A stretch of 64,000 nucleotides of DNA from JAIQFL01 sp035295745 (lineage in GTDB: Bacteria; Acidobacteriota; Terriglobia; Bryobacterales; Bryobacteraceae): positions 186,001 to 250,000 of the forward strand of contig DATGIL010000022.1 in the NCBI GenBank assembly GCA_035295745.1. Reading direction: 5' to 3'. The translations under genes and the position numbers were made by a program. Of the stretch, positions 1 through 8,629 are shown piece by piece; position 1 is the stretch's first letter; each line of letters opens with the position of its first letter. The notes under the pieces are model-generated. The model had not been told where the DNA came from and searched no databases. It saw nothing but the letters and a program-made list of their open reading frames with translations.

Positions 1-1601
1 TTGGGCTCCGAGGAGACGTATGACGTGGACTGCGGCGTGTTGGCCAGACGGTTCAACAGGCCGGTGTCGGTGCCCGAGTTGCCGGAGTAGCCGATGGTGA
101 AGATCTGGATCTGATTCATCGTGTTCTGAGTGCGAATCGCCTTACCGATCTTATCGGTGAGGTTCCACGATGCAGCCGCTATGTTGTAGCCCAAGTCTGG
201 AGTTGAGGCATCGTACGATCCGGTATTGGGCTGCCAGGTATTGGTCCCGTCGAACATCACCGAGTTGGTGAAGTTCGTACCAGAGGTGGAATACCCGTAG
301 AGGTCAAAATCCGGAACCTTGGCCAGATCATCGGTTGTGCAGTTGTCGTGCCGAAGGATGGGGTTGCTGCTATAAGTGGACAGGCAACCATATTTCGTTC
401 CGTTGTTCGTGGGGTCGGTAGTGGTATTTCCCATGAACATACATCCACTTACGGAGGTCTGCGGACCTGGAGTCAAATCATTGGCTCCGTTGGTTCCCAG
501 CCACCAGGTCAGATTCTGACTGGTATCGTATGCGGGCAGGCGAATCAATGCGGCAGTCAAATTTCCGCTTCCGCCCCATCCAGGGAAGCTGGTTCCGTTA
601 CCGGGAGGTCCGCCTGGCGACACCAGGTACCCCTTCATTTGGGTGCTGGCCGTGCTGGTTGCCGGGTTGTTCGTACATTTGGATTGGTTGGCCGCGTTGC
701 CCACCGGTTTGAGCGAGTTGTGGTTGGGATCGTTGGCGTAGACCGCGATCGAGTCGGGCACGCCGTCCGTGAACAGCACAATCGTGTTTAGGGTGTTGTC
801 GGTGCCATTAGCCGCCAGGTCGCGAGCATGCGCCTTCTGCAATTCGATGTATGCCAACGCCAGGGCTTCCGGAGTTCCCGTGCCGCCGCCTACGCTCATT
901 GCCGTGAGCTGATCGAAAACCGGCCCGGTCATGGTCTGCGCATTGGTGGCGAAGTTTTTATCCGGACCGCCGGCGCTCGTAGGATCGTTGTTGTAGGGGC
1001 GAGTCTCCGGATACGCCACGAGAGCGCCGCCCGAGAAGACAATCAATCCCATTTCGTCGTATCCGGGAGTGAACTGCGACGCGAACCACTCCGCGCCAGC
1101 CTGCATGGTGGTGAACACATTGGCGTGGGTGACCGGGTCGGTGTTGTTCATCGATCCAGAACGGTCCAGCACCAGCTCCACGCGGGTGACACGGCGGGTA
1201 GCCACGGCGCTGGCGCTCACCAGCGATCCGGTTTGACCCAGCATGCGCGCGAATGTCAGAGGAAGATTCACCGTCGCGTAGATGCTGATGGTCTGCACAC
1301 CGAGGTTGTTGGTGTACGAGATGTTCTTCTGGAGATTGTTGGTGCTCCAGAAGCCGGACGGAAAGTTAACATTTAAGAACTCACCCGCGATTTCAGTGGT
1401 GTTTGCGCTCGTGCCCAGCAACCGTCCCGAGCCCAGGGCGGCGCCATCCACGGCGGCGGACAGTTTCGACTGCACGATGTACAGGCGGGTGCCGTCGATC
1501 GCCAGTCCGATCAACGGAATCAGGAGGAGTGGGACCATCGACAGCAGGAGAATGATTGTGGCTCCGCGCCGGGGACGATTGCTTCGAGTAGTTAGACGCA
1601 T
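1..1601 (-). CDS. TadG-like pilus-assembly protein with von Willebrand factor A domain (3' end outside window)
   Basis: Reading frame opens at ATG 1601-1599 and stays open to base 1, so at least 533 codons are present and the C-terminus is missing. The N-terminus (MRLTTRSNRPRRGATIILLL) has a basic stretch followed by one hydrophobic segment, as in TadE/TadG pseudopilin-like proteins. A vWA domain begins near residue 145; the MIDAS motif DRSGS is visible (VELVLDRSGSMNN), followed by IVLFTDGVPDS and, close to the window edge, IFTIGYSGNSG. In Tad systems TadG is anchored in the inner membrane and supports Flp pilus assembly. It lies 24 bases downstream of a TadE-like gene on the same strand, with a third pilin-like gene before that, so the three are probably one operon. 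The family call is firm; the exact role is inferred from the neighbours. Confidence 0.85.
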   Translation of the reverse strand, partial: MRLTTRSNRPRRGATIILLLSMVPLLLIPLIGLAIDGTRLYIVQSKLSAAVDGAALGSGRLLGTSANTTEIAGEFLNVNFPSGFWSTNNLQKNISYTNNLGVQTISIYATVNLPLTFARMLGQTGSLVSASAVATRRVTRVELVLDRSGSMNNTDPVTHANVFTTMQAGAEWFASQFTPGYDEMGLIVFSGGALVAYPETRPYNNDPTSAGGPDKNFATNAQTMTGPVFDQLTAMSVGGGTGTPEALALAYIELQKAHARDLAANGTDNTLNTIVLFTDGVPDSIAVYANDPNHNSLKPVGNAANQSKCTNNPATSTASTQMKGYLVSPGGPPGNGTSFPGWGGSGNLTAALIRLPAYDTSQNLTWWLGTNGANDLTPGPQTSVSGCMFMGNTTTDPTNNGTKYGCLSTYSSNPILRHDNCTTDDLAKVPDFDLYGYSTSGTNFTNSVMFDGTNTWQPNTGSYDASTPDLGYNIAAASWNLTDKIGKAIRTQNTMNQIQIFTIGYSGNSGTDTGLLNRLANTPQSTSYVSSEP

Positions 1602-1625
1602 ATTGTTTCTAATTCCTCCCAACGT

Positions 1626-2309
1626 TTAAAAGAACGCGAACGAATAATTGGGAACCCCCGCGACGTACGGAGGCATCCTGAATCCGGTTGATGCCGCTTC
1701 GGCCAGGTACAGCCGCTGTCCGGATGGAAGACCTTGGGCCACGTTGTTTACCACCGAGTAGGGGTTGATACCGTTCGCACTGGAGAACTGGGCGACGGCG
1801 CCGGTCCTGGTGGCATATTGCGCGACCGAGATCTTGCCTTGGCTATCCAACGTCACGTTGTTGCTGATGTCGCTTCCGTTGGTGATCGGTGCCCCGTAAT
1901 TACTGGTACGCAGACTGGTATTGCCGATCTCCAGCCGCTGAACGAAGACCCATTTGTTCAGGTTGGTGCAGGAGGAATTCGGGACCCCGTTGGTGGCAGC
2001 ACCTCCGGCGACACAGGTGTTGGCATCCACGTAGGTAAGAGCGGAAAGAATCACTACCGCGTTTCCGCTACCTGACGTTTGCAGACCCAGACTAGTGCCG
2101 AGCGTGGCCAGCATGTTCTGATTGCCGGTCTGCGAGAAGTCCACGCCCCGGGCGAACATGTGCCCCGCATCCCGCGCGAGCTGGATGGTCTGCATGTTCT
2201 TGATCAGGTTGATCCCAAGGGCCCCCGTGCCGAGGATCAGCGGCACCAGCACCACCAGACTCAGGGCAAATTCAATTGTCGATACTCCGCGTAAGTTTCG
2301 GCGTTTCAT
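1626..2309 (-). CDS. TadE/TadG-like pseudopilin
   Basis: 227 residues beginning MKRRNLRGVSTIEFALSLVV. The pattern basic tail, then G-x-S-T-I-E-F-A followed by a hydrophobic helix (about residues 9-32), is the TadE signature in which a conserved Glu follows the prepilin-type processing region. The rest is a periplasmic domain rich in Asn, Ser and Thr with two Cys (near residues 98 and 112) that could form a disulfide. It sits 7 bases after the 2317-2991 gene and 24 bases before the TadG-like gene, giving a tight three-gene tad-type cluster. No Tad ATPase, platform protein or prepilin peptidase is in the window, so those would have to lie beyond base 1 or elsewhere. Confidence 0.8.
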   Translation of the reverse strand: MKRRNLRGVSTIEFALSLVVLVPLILGTGALGINLIKNMQTIQLARDAGHMFARGVDFSQTGNQNMLATLGTSLGLQTSGSGNAVVILSALTYVDANTCVAGGAATNGVPNSSCTNLNKWVFVQRLEIGNTSLRTSNYGAPITNGSDISNNVTLDSQGKISVAQYATRTGAVAQFSSANGINPYSVVNNVAQGLPSGQRLYLAEAASTGFRMPPYVAGVPNYSFAFF

Positions 2310-2316
2310 AATACTC

Positions 2317-2991
2317 CTACGGCGCAGAGCCTATTGGCGGCGTGAGATACGTCGCCATGGGTTCAATGACATCCGCTGCGTAAACGGTCATGTTCATGGG
2401 GTTATTGTCCACTCCGCCTTTCCAGTTGAAGAAGCGGGGCATCAGGGGCACGAGTGGATAGTTTTCCACGGAAACCCGCATGATATTACCGGGGTTGTTA
2501 CCCCAGGTTTGGTTGGAAACGTCGGAGGATGGATTGTTCGCATCGAAGTAATGGACTTTGATGTAGCCCAAGCCGGTAGATCCGTTTAACAAACCCACCG
2601 CATGCTGTTGAACCATCGACTTGACCGTGTCGGTCAAGGTAGTGGTTACCTGGGTACTCGTCAAAGTCACTCCGGTCCGGACCGCCATACGGACGGCCTG
2701 CTGCAACGTGGATTCGGCGTAAATCGCCCACGAAGTGTCTACCAGAACGACGATCATGATCATGAACGGCAGGAAGTTGAGTGTAAACTCCACCAACTGC
2801 GCGCCCTGCGAACGGCGGCGCCTGCGACTCGGCTTGGGGTTCGACCGCAAACCGTGCCGCCGCATGTACCGTGCCGGTCCCCCTGGCACCGGTTGAGTCT
2901 CGCGTTCGGCTAATGGACAAGCAACGGAGGCGACTGACTGGGTCGCTCGTTCCGCCGTATCAGGCACGTCGGGGCTCAGAGCGATATTCAT
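2317..2991 (-). CDS. TadE-like pseudopilin
   Basis: 224 residues from ATG 2991. An Arg-rich stretch (around residues 51-61) precedes SQGAQLVEFTLNFLPFMIMI, the TadE-type segment with Glu and a hydrophobic helix, then a periplasmic domain ending in a Pro-rich tail. The unusually long ~60-residue N-terminal extension is atypical for TadE; the internal Met at residue 43 (MRRHGLRS) is a plausible alternative start that would give a more usual length. It is the first gene of the minus-strand tad-type cluster. Family assignment rests on the N-terminal helix pattern and the neighbours. Confidence 0.7.
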   Translation of the reverse strand: MNIALSPDVPDTAERATQSVASVACPLAERETQPVPGGPARYMRRHGLRSNPKPSRRRRRSQGAQLVEFTLNFLPFMIMIVVLVDTSWAIYAESTLQQAVRMAVRTGVTLTSTQVTTTLTDTVKSMVQQHAVGLLNGSTGLGYIKVHYFDANNPSSDVSNQTWGNNPGNIMRVSVENYPLVPLMPRFFNWKGGVDNNPMNMTVYAADVIEPMATYLTPPIGSAP

Positions 2992-3565
2992 GTCCCCATG
3001 TTACAGGAGACGTGTCGTAATTCGAATAGTTCCGAGACCCTCGTTACCTGATAACCGTCCTGTTAACCTTAGGGTATAGTTCCATTACCCTCCCGACTGC
3101 AGAATCCCCTCAACCTGAGTTATTATTGGGCGGGGGAATTATTACCCAAAAGTAACGTTGACCATTTCAGGTAGTCTCAGTGAGAATTGCCGTAATAGGT
3201 TATGACGACTGACATGGCGGTTTTCCTTACAGCGCTTCGGAGATATTTTTTGTGCGCTCGGGAGTGTGCCTGGGCCGCCAGTCTCGTGGCAGTTTCGTCA
3301 TTTGCCGTTTGGATGCTGCGGGCCATTGTCGGGACGCCGGCAAGAACTGGCGGACTTTTGGCCGCACAGAATTACGGTCTCAACGTCCCGCTCCTGGATT
3401 TTGGGGGCTGCGTGCCGGACTTCCTCAAACCCGGCTGAACCCGGCGAGCCCCGGATATGGTCGAAGGTCGTGAGGCAAGACCAACGCTGAGGGTGTATCC
3501 TCTTTTAAAGAGCTCTCCGTTTACCTTATTAATCGTATTGTGCCCGGCCGGGGCTTCACGGAAGA

Positions 3566-3590
3566 ACACTCCCTTACGGTCGTGGCTCGT
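3566..3590 (+). repeat. Copy of a 25-base dispersed repeat
   Basis: The 25 bases starting acactcccttacggtcgtgg are identical to 46221-46245 and match 46361-46385 in inverted orientation at 23 of 25 positions. A solo copy here and a multi-copy cluster in another gap, both in non-coding DNA, point to a dispersed intergenic repeat. Confidence 0.75.
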
Positions 3591-3771
3591 GCACGGCTCG
3601 TATGCCTGTTCGCCCATCCGCACTCGCTGAAATCGCCGCGAGATTTCAGCCGAATGCCCTTCACGCCTCCCTAATCCTCACATTTCGAGCAAATCCGTGG
3701 CACAATGGCGTATTCGGGGTCAGAAAAAACCGTGGAGCCAGCGGTGTGGCCGTGGGAATTATCACCATTAG

Positions 3772-3801
3772 TTGCGTACAGTCCCCGAAGGTCGCTAAAA
3801 T
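3772..3801 (+). promoter_or_regulatory. Probable acpP promoter
   Basis: TTGCGT (3772-3777), an 18-base spacer and TAAAAT (3796-3801). The predicted start of transcription near 3808 leaves a ~26-base leader holding the Shine-Dalgarno AGGAGG (3824-3829), close to the acpP ATG at 3834. Confidence 0.5.
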
Positions 3802-3833
3802 CATCGCGTTCGCACAATACCCCAGGAGGAAGC

Positions 3834-4076
3834 ATGGCAGGAGTGGAGCAGAAGGTAAAGCAGATCATTGTCGAGCAACTCGGCGTCGATGAAAGCCAGG
3901 TCGACAGCAATGCGTCATTCGTAGACGATTTGGGCGCCGACTCGCTGGATATCGTGGAACTGGTCATGGCTTTCGAAGAAGCCTTTGAACTCGAGATCCC
4001 AGATGAGGATGCCGAGAAGATCACCACCGTCAAGGACGCCGTCGAATACATCGAGAACAAGACTTCCAAGAAGTAA
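3834..4076 (+). CDS. acpP: Acyl carrier protein
   Basis: 80 residues, the normal ACP size. Start is ATG 3834, chosen over upstream in-frame starts because AGGAGG lies 4 bases before it and because ACPs begin close to this point. The 4'-phosphopantetheine attachment motif is intact as DDLGADSLDIVEL, with the modified Ser in DSL. The acidic helix II region (EEAFELEIPDEDAEKITTV) is typical. It carries growing acyl chains for fatty-acid synthesis in the cytoplasm. It is followed after 26 bases by fabF, the common acpP-fabF arrangement. Confidence 0.97.
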   Translation: MAGVEQKVKQIIVEQLGVDESQVDSNASFVDDLGADSLDIVELVMAFEEAFELEIPDEDAEKITTVKDAVEYIENKTSKK

Positions 4077-4102
4077 CCGCTTTTCTCACCAGGGAGATCG
4101 TT

Positions 4103-5344
4103 TTGTCGCGAAGAGTGGTAGTTACCGGTGTCGGCCTGCTGACGCCGCTTGGGATCGGGACTGAAACGTCCTGGCAAGCCATCCGTACCGGGAAGTGCGG
4201 GATCGGACCCATCACGCAGTTCGATGCGTCCGCTTTTTCGTGCCGGATCGCCGGCGAGGTGAAGGGCTTCGATCCATCCAATTACATCGAGAAGAAAGAA
4301 ATCAAGAAGATGGGGCGATTCATCCAGTTCGCCATCGCGGCGGCGGAATTCGCCCTAAAGGACTCCGGTTTGAAGGTTTATCCGGAGAATGCGGAACAGG
4401 TTGGTGTTTATATCGGGAGCGGCATCGGCGGCTTCGAGGTGATCGAGCGCGAACATCAGACGCTCCTGGAATGCGGCCCCCGCCGCATTTCCCCGTTTTT
4501 TATTCCCGCGACCATTGTGAATCTGGCGTCCGGATACGTTTCCATCCGCAGCGGCGCCAAGGGGCCCAATTCCGCAACCGCTACGGCCTGCACTACCAGT
4601 GCCCATTCGATCGGCGATTCGTTCCGCTTGATCCAGCGGGGCGACGCCGACGCCATGATCTGTGGCGGGACCGAGGCTTGCATCACCCCCATGGGAATCG
4701 GGGGATTTGCCGCGATGCGCGCTTTGTCCACTCGCAACGAGGAGCCCGAACGCGCATCCCGACCTTGGGATCGCGATCGCGACGGCTTCGTGGTCGGCGA
4801 AGGCTCGGGAATGCTGGTGTTGGAGGAGTTGGAGTGCGCTCGTGCGCGGGGTGCCAAAATCCTGGCGGAACTGGTGGGATACGGCATGAGCGCTGACGCT
4901 TTCCATGTGACCGCGCCGCCACCGGATGGAGAAGGCGCTTTTCGTGTAATGCGCAATTCCATGCGCGACGCCAAGATTGAGCCCGAGGAGGTGGACTACA
5001 TTAATGCGCACGGCACCTCCACCGAAGCGGGCGATAAGGCCGAGACCATGGCCATCAAACGAGCTTTCGGCGACCATGCGTATCGGTTGGCGGTCAGTTC
5101 CACCAAATCGATGACGGGACATCTGCTGGGTGGCGCCGGGGGACTCGAGGCCGGGATCACCGTGCTGGCGATCCGAGACCAGATTGCGCCTCCCACCATC
5201 AATCTGGAGAATCCCGACCCGGTTTGCGATCTTGACTACGTGCCGAATCAGGCGCGGCCGATGAATATCGACTACGCCTTGTCGAACAGTTTCGGGTTCG
5301 GTGGCACGAATGGCTCTTTGATCTTCAAGAAATACCAAGAGTAG
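4103..5344 (+). CDS. fabF: 3-oxoacyl-[acyl-carrier-protein] synthase II
   Basis: 413 residues, full length for KAS II. Start is TTG 4103, supported by AGGGAG at 4091-4096. The catalytic triad is visible at the family positions: Cys163 (TATACTTSAHS), His303 (NAHGTSTEAGD) and His340 (STKSMTGHLLGG), as is the C-terminal NSFGFGGTN. It condenses malonyl-ACP with acyl-ACP during fatty-acid elongation. It directly follows acpP and probably shares its transcript. Confidence 0.97.
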   Translation: MSRRVVVTGVGLLTPLGIGTETSWQAIRTGKCGIGPITQFDASAFSCRIAGEVKGFDPSNYIEKKEIKKMGRFIQFAIAAAEFALKDSGLKVYPENAEQVGVYIGSGIGGFEVIEREHQTLLECGPRRISPFFIPATIVNLASGYVSIRSGAKGPNSATATACTTSAHSIGDSFRLIQRGDADAMICGGTEACITPMGIGGFAAMRALSTRNEEPERASRPWDRDRDGFVVGEGSGMLVLEELECARARGAKILAELVGYGMSADAFHVTAPPPDGEGAFRVMRNSMRDAKIEPEEVDYINAHGTSTEAGDKAETMAIKRAFGDHAYRLAVSSTKSMTGHLLGGAGGLEAGITVLAIRDQIAPPTINLENPDPVCDLDYVPNQARPMNIDYALSNSFGFGGTNGSLIFKKYQE

Positions 5345-5347
5345 AGG

Positions 5348-5367
5348 CGCGCCCCCTCGGGGACGCG
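5348..5367 (+). terminator. GC-rich hairpin between fabF and etfB
   Basis: CGCG+CCCC (5348-5355), loop CTC, then GGGG and CGCG (5359-5367) with one bulged A. No T-run follows, so it may be only a weak terminator or an mRNA-stabilising hairpin between two transcription modules. Confidence 0.3.
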
Positions 5368-5379
5368 TGGAATACAATC

Positions 5380-6153
5380 ATGAAAATCGTTGTTGCTATC
5401 AAGCAAGTACCCGCTCGCGATTCGCAACTGCGAATTGCTTCCTCCGCCAAATGGATTGAGGAGGAAGACCTCGGCTACGAAATCAACGAACCGGATGCTT
5501 ACGCCCTCGAGGAAGGCCTTCAGTTGAAGGAAAGGCACGGTGGCGAGGTGATCGCCCTGTGCGCCGGACCGGCACGGGCGGCCCAGACGATCCGTGAGGC
5601 GTTGGCAAAAGGCGCGGACCGCGCGATTCACATCGAGGAGGAGAACCTCGGCGCGTTTGACCCGCTTGCTGCCGCGAAATTGCTGGCGGCAGCGCTCAAG
5701 CCCGAGTCTCCAGACCTGATCCTGACTGGTCTCCAGTCGGACGACTACGGCTATGGGCAGACCGGAGTCATCCTCGCTGAGCTGTTGGGTCTGCCGCACG
5801 CCACCATCATCATGCAGGTGGAAAAGGAGGGTGCTGGCATCAAGGTAAAGCGCGAGCTGGAGGATGGCTGGTTTCAGCACGTCGAGATGCCTTTGCCGGC
5901 ACTATTGACCATCCAATCCGGCATCAGCAAATTGCGGTACGCCACGCTGATGGGAATCAAGAAGGCAAAGTCCAAGGAGATCAAGCGGTTGACTGCGTCC
6001 GCTCTGGGTGTCAGCTCGGCCAACCCGAGTATTCAGTTGAGCCGGGTTTATCTTCCCGAGCGTAGCAAGCAGACGCAACTGTTTGAAGGAAGTCCCAAGG
6101 AAGCCGCCGCCAAACTGGTGGAAAAGTTGAAATTTGAGGTGCGGGTGATATGA
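5380..6153 (+). CDS. etfB: Electron transfer flavoprotein beta subunit
   Basis: 257 residues beginning MKIVVAIKQVPARDSQLRI, the classic EtfB N-terminus. The segment LTGLQSDDYGYGQTGVILAE is the AMP/nucleotide-binding region of the family. EtfB pairs with EtfA to carry electrons from acyl-CoA and related dehydrogenases to the quinone pool. The stop overlaps the etfA start by 4 bases (ATGA), indicating translational coupling. The position after fabF places fatty-acid synthesis and oxidation electron carriers side by side. Confidence 0.95.
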   Translation: MKIVVAIKQVPARDSQLRIASSAKWIEEEDLGYEINEPDAYALEEGLQLKERHGGEVIALCAGPARAAQTIREALAKGADRAIHIEEENLGAFDPLAAAKLLAAALKPESPDLILTGLQSDDYGYGQTGVILAELLGLPHATIIMQVEKEGAGIKVKRELEDGWFQHVEMPLPALLTIQSGISKLRYATLMGIKKAKSKEIKRLTASALGVSSANPSIQLSRVYLPERSKQTQLFEGSPKEAAAKLVEKLKFEVRVI

Positions 6154-7124
6154 GCATCCTGGCAGTTTTGGATCACAATGGGCAGACCTGGGGCCGTACG
6201 GCCTGGGAAACGCTCGCGGCCGCGCAGCAACTCGCACGGGAACTGAATACCACGGTATCCGCAGCTTTAGTGCGGACCGGCGGCAAGGCATTCGCCGAAG
6301 AACTGGCGCGAAAACAGCTCGAGAAGGTCTACCTCATCGACCACGAATTGCTGAAGGACTATACCCCGGATGGCTACACCATCGCCTTGCGGCAGTTGAT
6401 TCAGCAGGTCAAACCTGCCCTGGTGCTGTTCGCGCACACATACCAGGTCCGCGATTATCTTCCTAAGCTGGCTACTTCGCTCGGCAGGGTTGCGGTGACG
6501 GATGTGGTCGCTCATCGCATCGATAACGGGCAAGTGGTGCTGGTGCGCCAGCTTTTTCAGGGCAAGGTCAATGTGGATGTGCGGTTCGTCGGCGACTCGC
6601 CGAATCTGGCATCCTTGCAGGCGGGATCGTATCGGGGCGATCAGGTTGCGGACGGTCAGGCCGCGGTTGAGGTCATTCAGCCTCAGCTCGCTGCCGCCGA
6701 TCTGCGCACGCGGCCGCTCGACACGTTCCGCGAATCGCAGCGAGCGGTCGATCTTACGGCGGCGGAGATCATTGTCTCGGTGGGACGCGGGATTAAGGAA
6801 TCGGACAACCTTCCGCTGGTGCAGAAGCTGGCCGATGTGCTGGGCGCCGAACTGGCGGCATCGCGGCCGATCTGCGACGCCGGCTGGCTCCCGATGGAGC
6901 GCCAGGTGGGCAGTTCCGGCCAGACGGTGGCGCCGAAGATGTACATGGCGGTCGGCATCTCCGGCGCGATTCAGCACCTGGTGGGCATGAAGGGCTCGCG
7001 AACGATCGTAGCGATCAATAAGGACCCCAACGCCCCGATCTTCGAAGTCGCAGACTATGGCATTGTGGGAGATTTGTTCCAGGTGGTGCCGGAACTGATC
7101 GAAGCGATCAAGAAGGCGAAGTAA
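6150..7124 (+). CDS. etfA: Electron transfer flavoprotein alpha subunit
   Basis: 324 residues, normal length. The C-terminal FAD-binding domain is clear: EIIVSVGRGIKESDNLPLVQ, then RQVGSSGQTVAPKMYMAVGI, SGAIQHLVGMKGSRTIVAIN and FEVADYGIVGDLFQVVPEL. The N-terminal domain resembles EtfB. It starts with ATG inside the end of etfB and acts with it as a heterodimer. Confidence 0.96.
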   Translation: MSILAVLDHNGQTWGRTAWETLAAAQQLARELNTTVSAALVRTGGKAFAEELARKQLEKVYLIDHELLKDYTPDGYTIALRQLIQQVKPALVLFAHTYQVRDYLPKLATSLGRVAVTDVVAHRIDNGQVVLVRQLFQGKVNVDVRFVGDSPNLASLQAGSYRGDQVADGQAAVEVIQPQLAAADLRTRPLDTFRESQRAVDLTAAEIIVSVGRGIKESDNLPLVQKLADVLGAELAASRPICDAGWLPMERQVGSSGQTVAPKMYMAVGISGAIQHLVGMKGSRTIVAINKDPNAPIFEVADYGIVGDLFQVVPELIEAIKKAK

Positions 7125-7253
7125 GGCCACGGTATCCCACCGCAGGTAATCGACATTTGCGATTTGGATCAGAGGGGCTCTGAGCCTCACGCAGCCGTAC
7201 AGCCCGTGTTAGGGTGATAAGGAACAGAAAACACTCCAACGAGGGTACACGGT

Positions 7254-8033
7254 TTGCGTCATTTCATCACGGCGGCGATTTTGTTGAGTTGCAGCGCGGC
7301 AGGTCTGCGTGCCCAGGGCAACTACGAAGTTCAGGTCTATGCTTCCGAACTGGTGGCTCCCAAGGCGACCATGGTTGAACTCCACAGCAATTTCACCGCG
7401 AGCGGAACCAAAGGGGTCGTGGATGGAGTCCTCCCCACCAATCACGCGGAGCACGAGACCGTCGAGATCACACACGGCTTCAACGAGTGGTTCGAGACCG
7501 GCTTCTACATCTTCACCAGCATTCAACCCGACGGCAGTTGGTATTACGTGGGTTCCCACATCCGTCCCCGATTTGCCGTGCCGGAGAAGTATCATTTGCC
7601 CGTCGGACTGAGCATCTCGAACGAAATCGGCTGGCAGCGCCCCAATTTCTCGCTGGACACGTGGACGTGGGAAATCCGCCCCATCGTCGACAAGAAGATC
7701 GATAAGTGGTATTTCGCCTTCAATCCGACATTTGACAAGTCGTTCCACGGCCCATCGAAGGCGAACGGCTACGAATTCTCGCCCAATATCAAGTTCAGCT
7801 ATGACGTCACAAAGAAGGTGGCCATGGGCGTGGAATACTATGGGGCGTACGGCCCGGTAACCGGCTTCGACCCGCTGCGCGATCAGCAACAGCAGATCGT
7901 GCCCGCCGTCGATGTGGACTTCGGCAAGAACTGGGAATTCAATTTCGGAGTGGGCGTCGGCGTTACGCAGGCCACCGACCACCTGCTGATCAAGGCGATC
8001 CTGGGATACCGATTTAACGGCCACAACAATTGA
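7254..8033 (+). CDS. Secreted beta-barrel-like protein, probably outer membrane
   Basis: 259 residues from TTG 7254. A signal peptide is visible (MRHFITAAILLSCSAAGLRA, cleavage after RAQ likely). The mature part alternates aromatic and polar residues in short strands (FETGFYIFTS, WYYVGSHIRPRFAV, WEFNFGVGVG) and ends ILGYRFNGHNN; such amphipathic strands suit a small outer-membrane barrel. No precise family is recognised, and substrate is unknown. It stands alone between etfA and a repeat element; the next gene converges on it. Confidence 0.6.
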   Translation: MRHFITAAILLSCSAAGLRAQGNYEVQVYASELVAPKATMVELHSNFTASGTKGVVDGVLPTNHAEHETVEITHGFNEWFETGFYIFTSIQPDGSWYYVGSHIRPRFAVPEKYHLPVGLSISNEIGWQRPNFSLDTWTWEIRPIVDKKIDKWYFAFNPTFDKSFHGPSKANGYEFSPNIKFSYDVTKKVAMGVEYYGAYGPVTGFDPLRDQQQQIVPAVDVDFGKNWEFNFGVGVGVTQATDHLLIKAILGYRFNGHNN

Positions 8034-8046
8034 GGCCCGCCGCCCC

Positions 8047-8102
8047 GTGGCGCAAACACTCTGTTTGCCGCGTCGACACTCATGTCGACGCTTTTCGGGG
8101 GT
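8047..8102 (+). repeat. Two-hairpin structured repeat, copy R1
   Basis: Starts GTGGCGCAAACACTCTGTTT and continues into a perfect hairpin CGTCGACA-CTCA-TGTCGACG, ending CTTTTCGGGGGTG. It lies between two convergent genes (ends 8033 and 8147), where it could also act as a terminator. The same architecture recurs at 27120-27175, 42744-42907 and 62243-62438 with compensatory stem changes. Confidence 0.85.
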
Positions 8103-8146
8103 GCCGATCTGATGCGGTCTTCGAGGCTACGGGCAACCCGGCGCCT

Positions 8147-8629
8147 CTAGCTCGCCGCCTGCTTTCCGATGTCGAGCACGCTCTTGCGAGTTTCGACCCA
8201 GGCAGGAAAGACCTCGGGATTCTCGAGCCATACGAGCATCCACTGCACCATCTCTTCCTTGAGAACTTTCCTCTCGGGCGCCGTTCGCGGATTCTGCACC
8301 AGGAATTTCGCGCGATCTTTCGCACCGATCACCTGGCGGCGGCAGTACCGCGCCCGCTCGCGATTCCCTGCCGCCATCGCCTCCAAATAGACCTGCAGAA
8401 GCGCGCGGAGCGAGCCCTCCAGCCCTTCGAGCGTGTGCTGATCTACCCCGGCATAGGGCTGCTCGATGGGAACACCCGCGGCGCCGATCAATTCGCGCAA
8501 ATAACTCTCCGACACCGGCCCGAGGCGCTCCACCAAATCGCGCCACACCGCTTCCGTCACGGCGGCGGGCTGTTCCACCGCCAGATAGTCGCGCAGGCGC
8601 TGCCGCACCGATTTAGCGGCGTTGGCCAT
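8147..8629 (-). CDS. Conserved-looking hypothetical protein, mltG operon
   Basis: 160 residues, mostly alpha-helical, no signal peptide or membrane segment. Start is set at ATG 8629 (MANAAKSVRQRLRDYLAV), which overlaps the mltG 3' end by 17 bases; an in-frame start farther upstream would lie fully inside mltG and is unlikely. The family is not recognised. It is the last gene of ruvX-mltG-8147, suggesting a link to the cell envelope or only co-transcription. Confidence 0.6.
   Translation of the reverse strand: MANAAKSVRQRLRDYLAVEQPAAVTEAVWRDLVERLGPVSESYLRELIGAAGVPIEQPYAGVDQHTLEGLEGSLRALLQVYLEAMAAGNRERARYCRRQVIGAKDRAKFLVQNPRTAPERKVLKEEMVQWMLVWLENPEVFPAWVETRKSVLDIGKQAAS

Larger units (their letters stand above)
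2992..3833. other. 842-base non-coding region between the tad-type cluster and acpP
   Basis: Only short overlapping open frames with no recognisable content occur here. It is AT-richer than its surroundings between about 3000 and 3200, as expected for the promoter of the minus-strand tad-type genes. A small inverted repeat AGGGTA (3071-3076) / TACCCT (3086-3091) could be a regulator site. A copy of a 25-base dispersed repeat lies at 3566-3590 and the acpP promoter lies at the right end. No RNA gene was recognised. Confidence 0.6.

Noticed and set aside
3202..3438. Short open frames in the gap before acpP
   Set aside because: Several overlap in different frames, with no ribosome site or recognisable protein.
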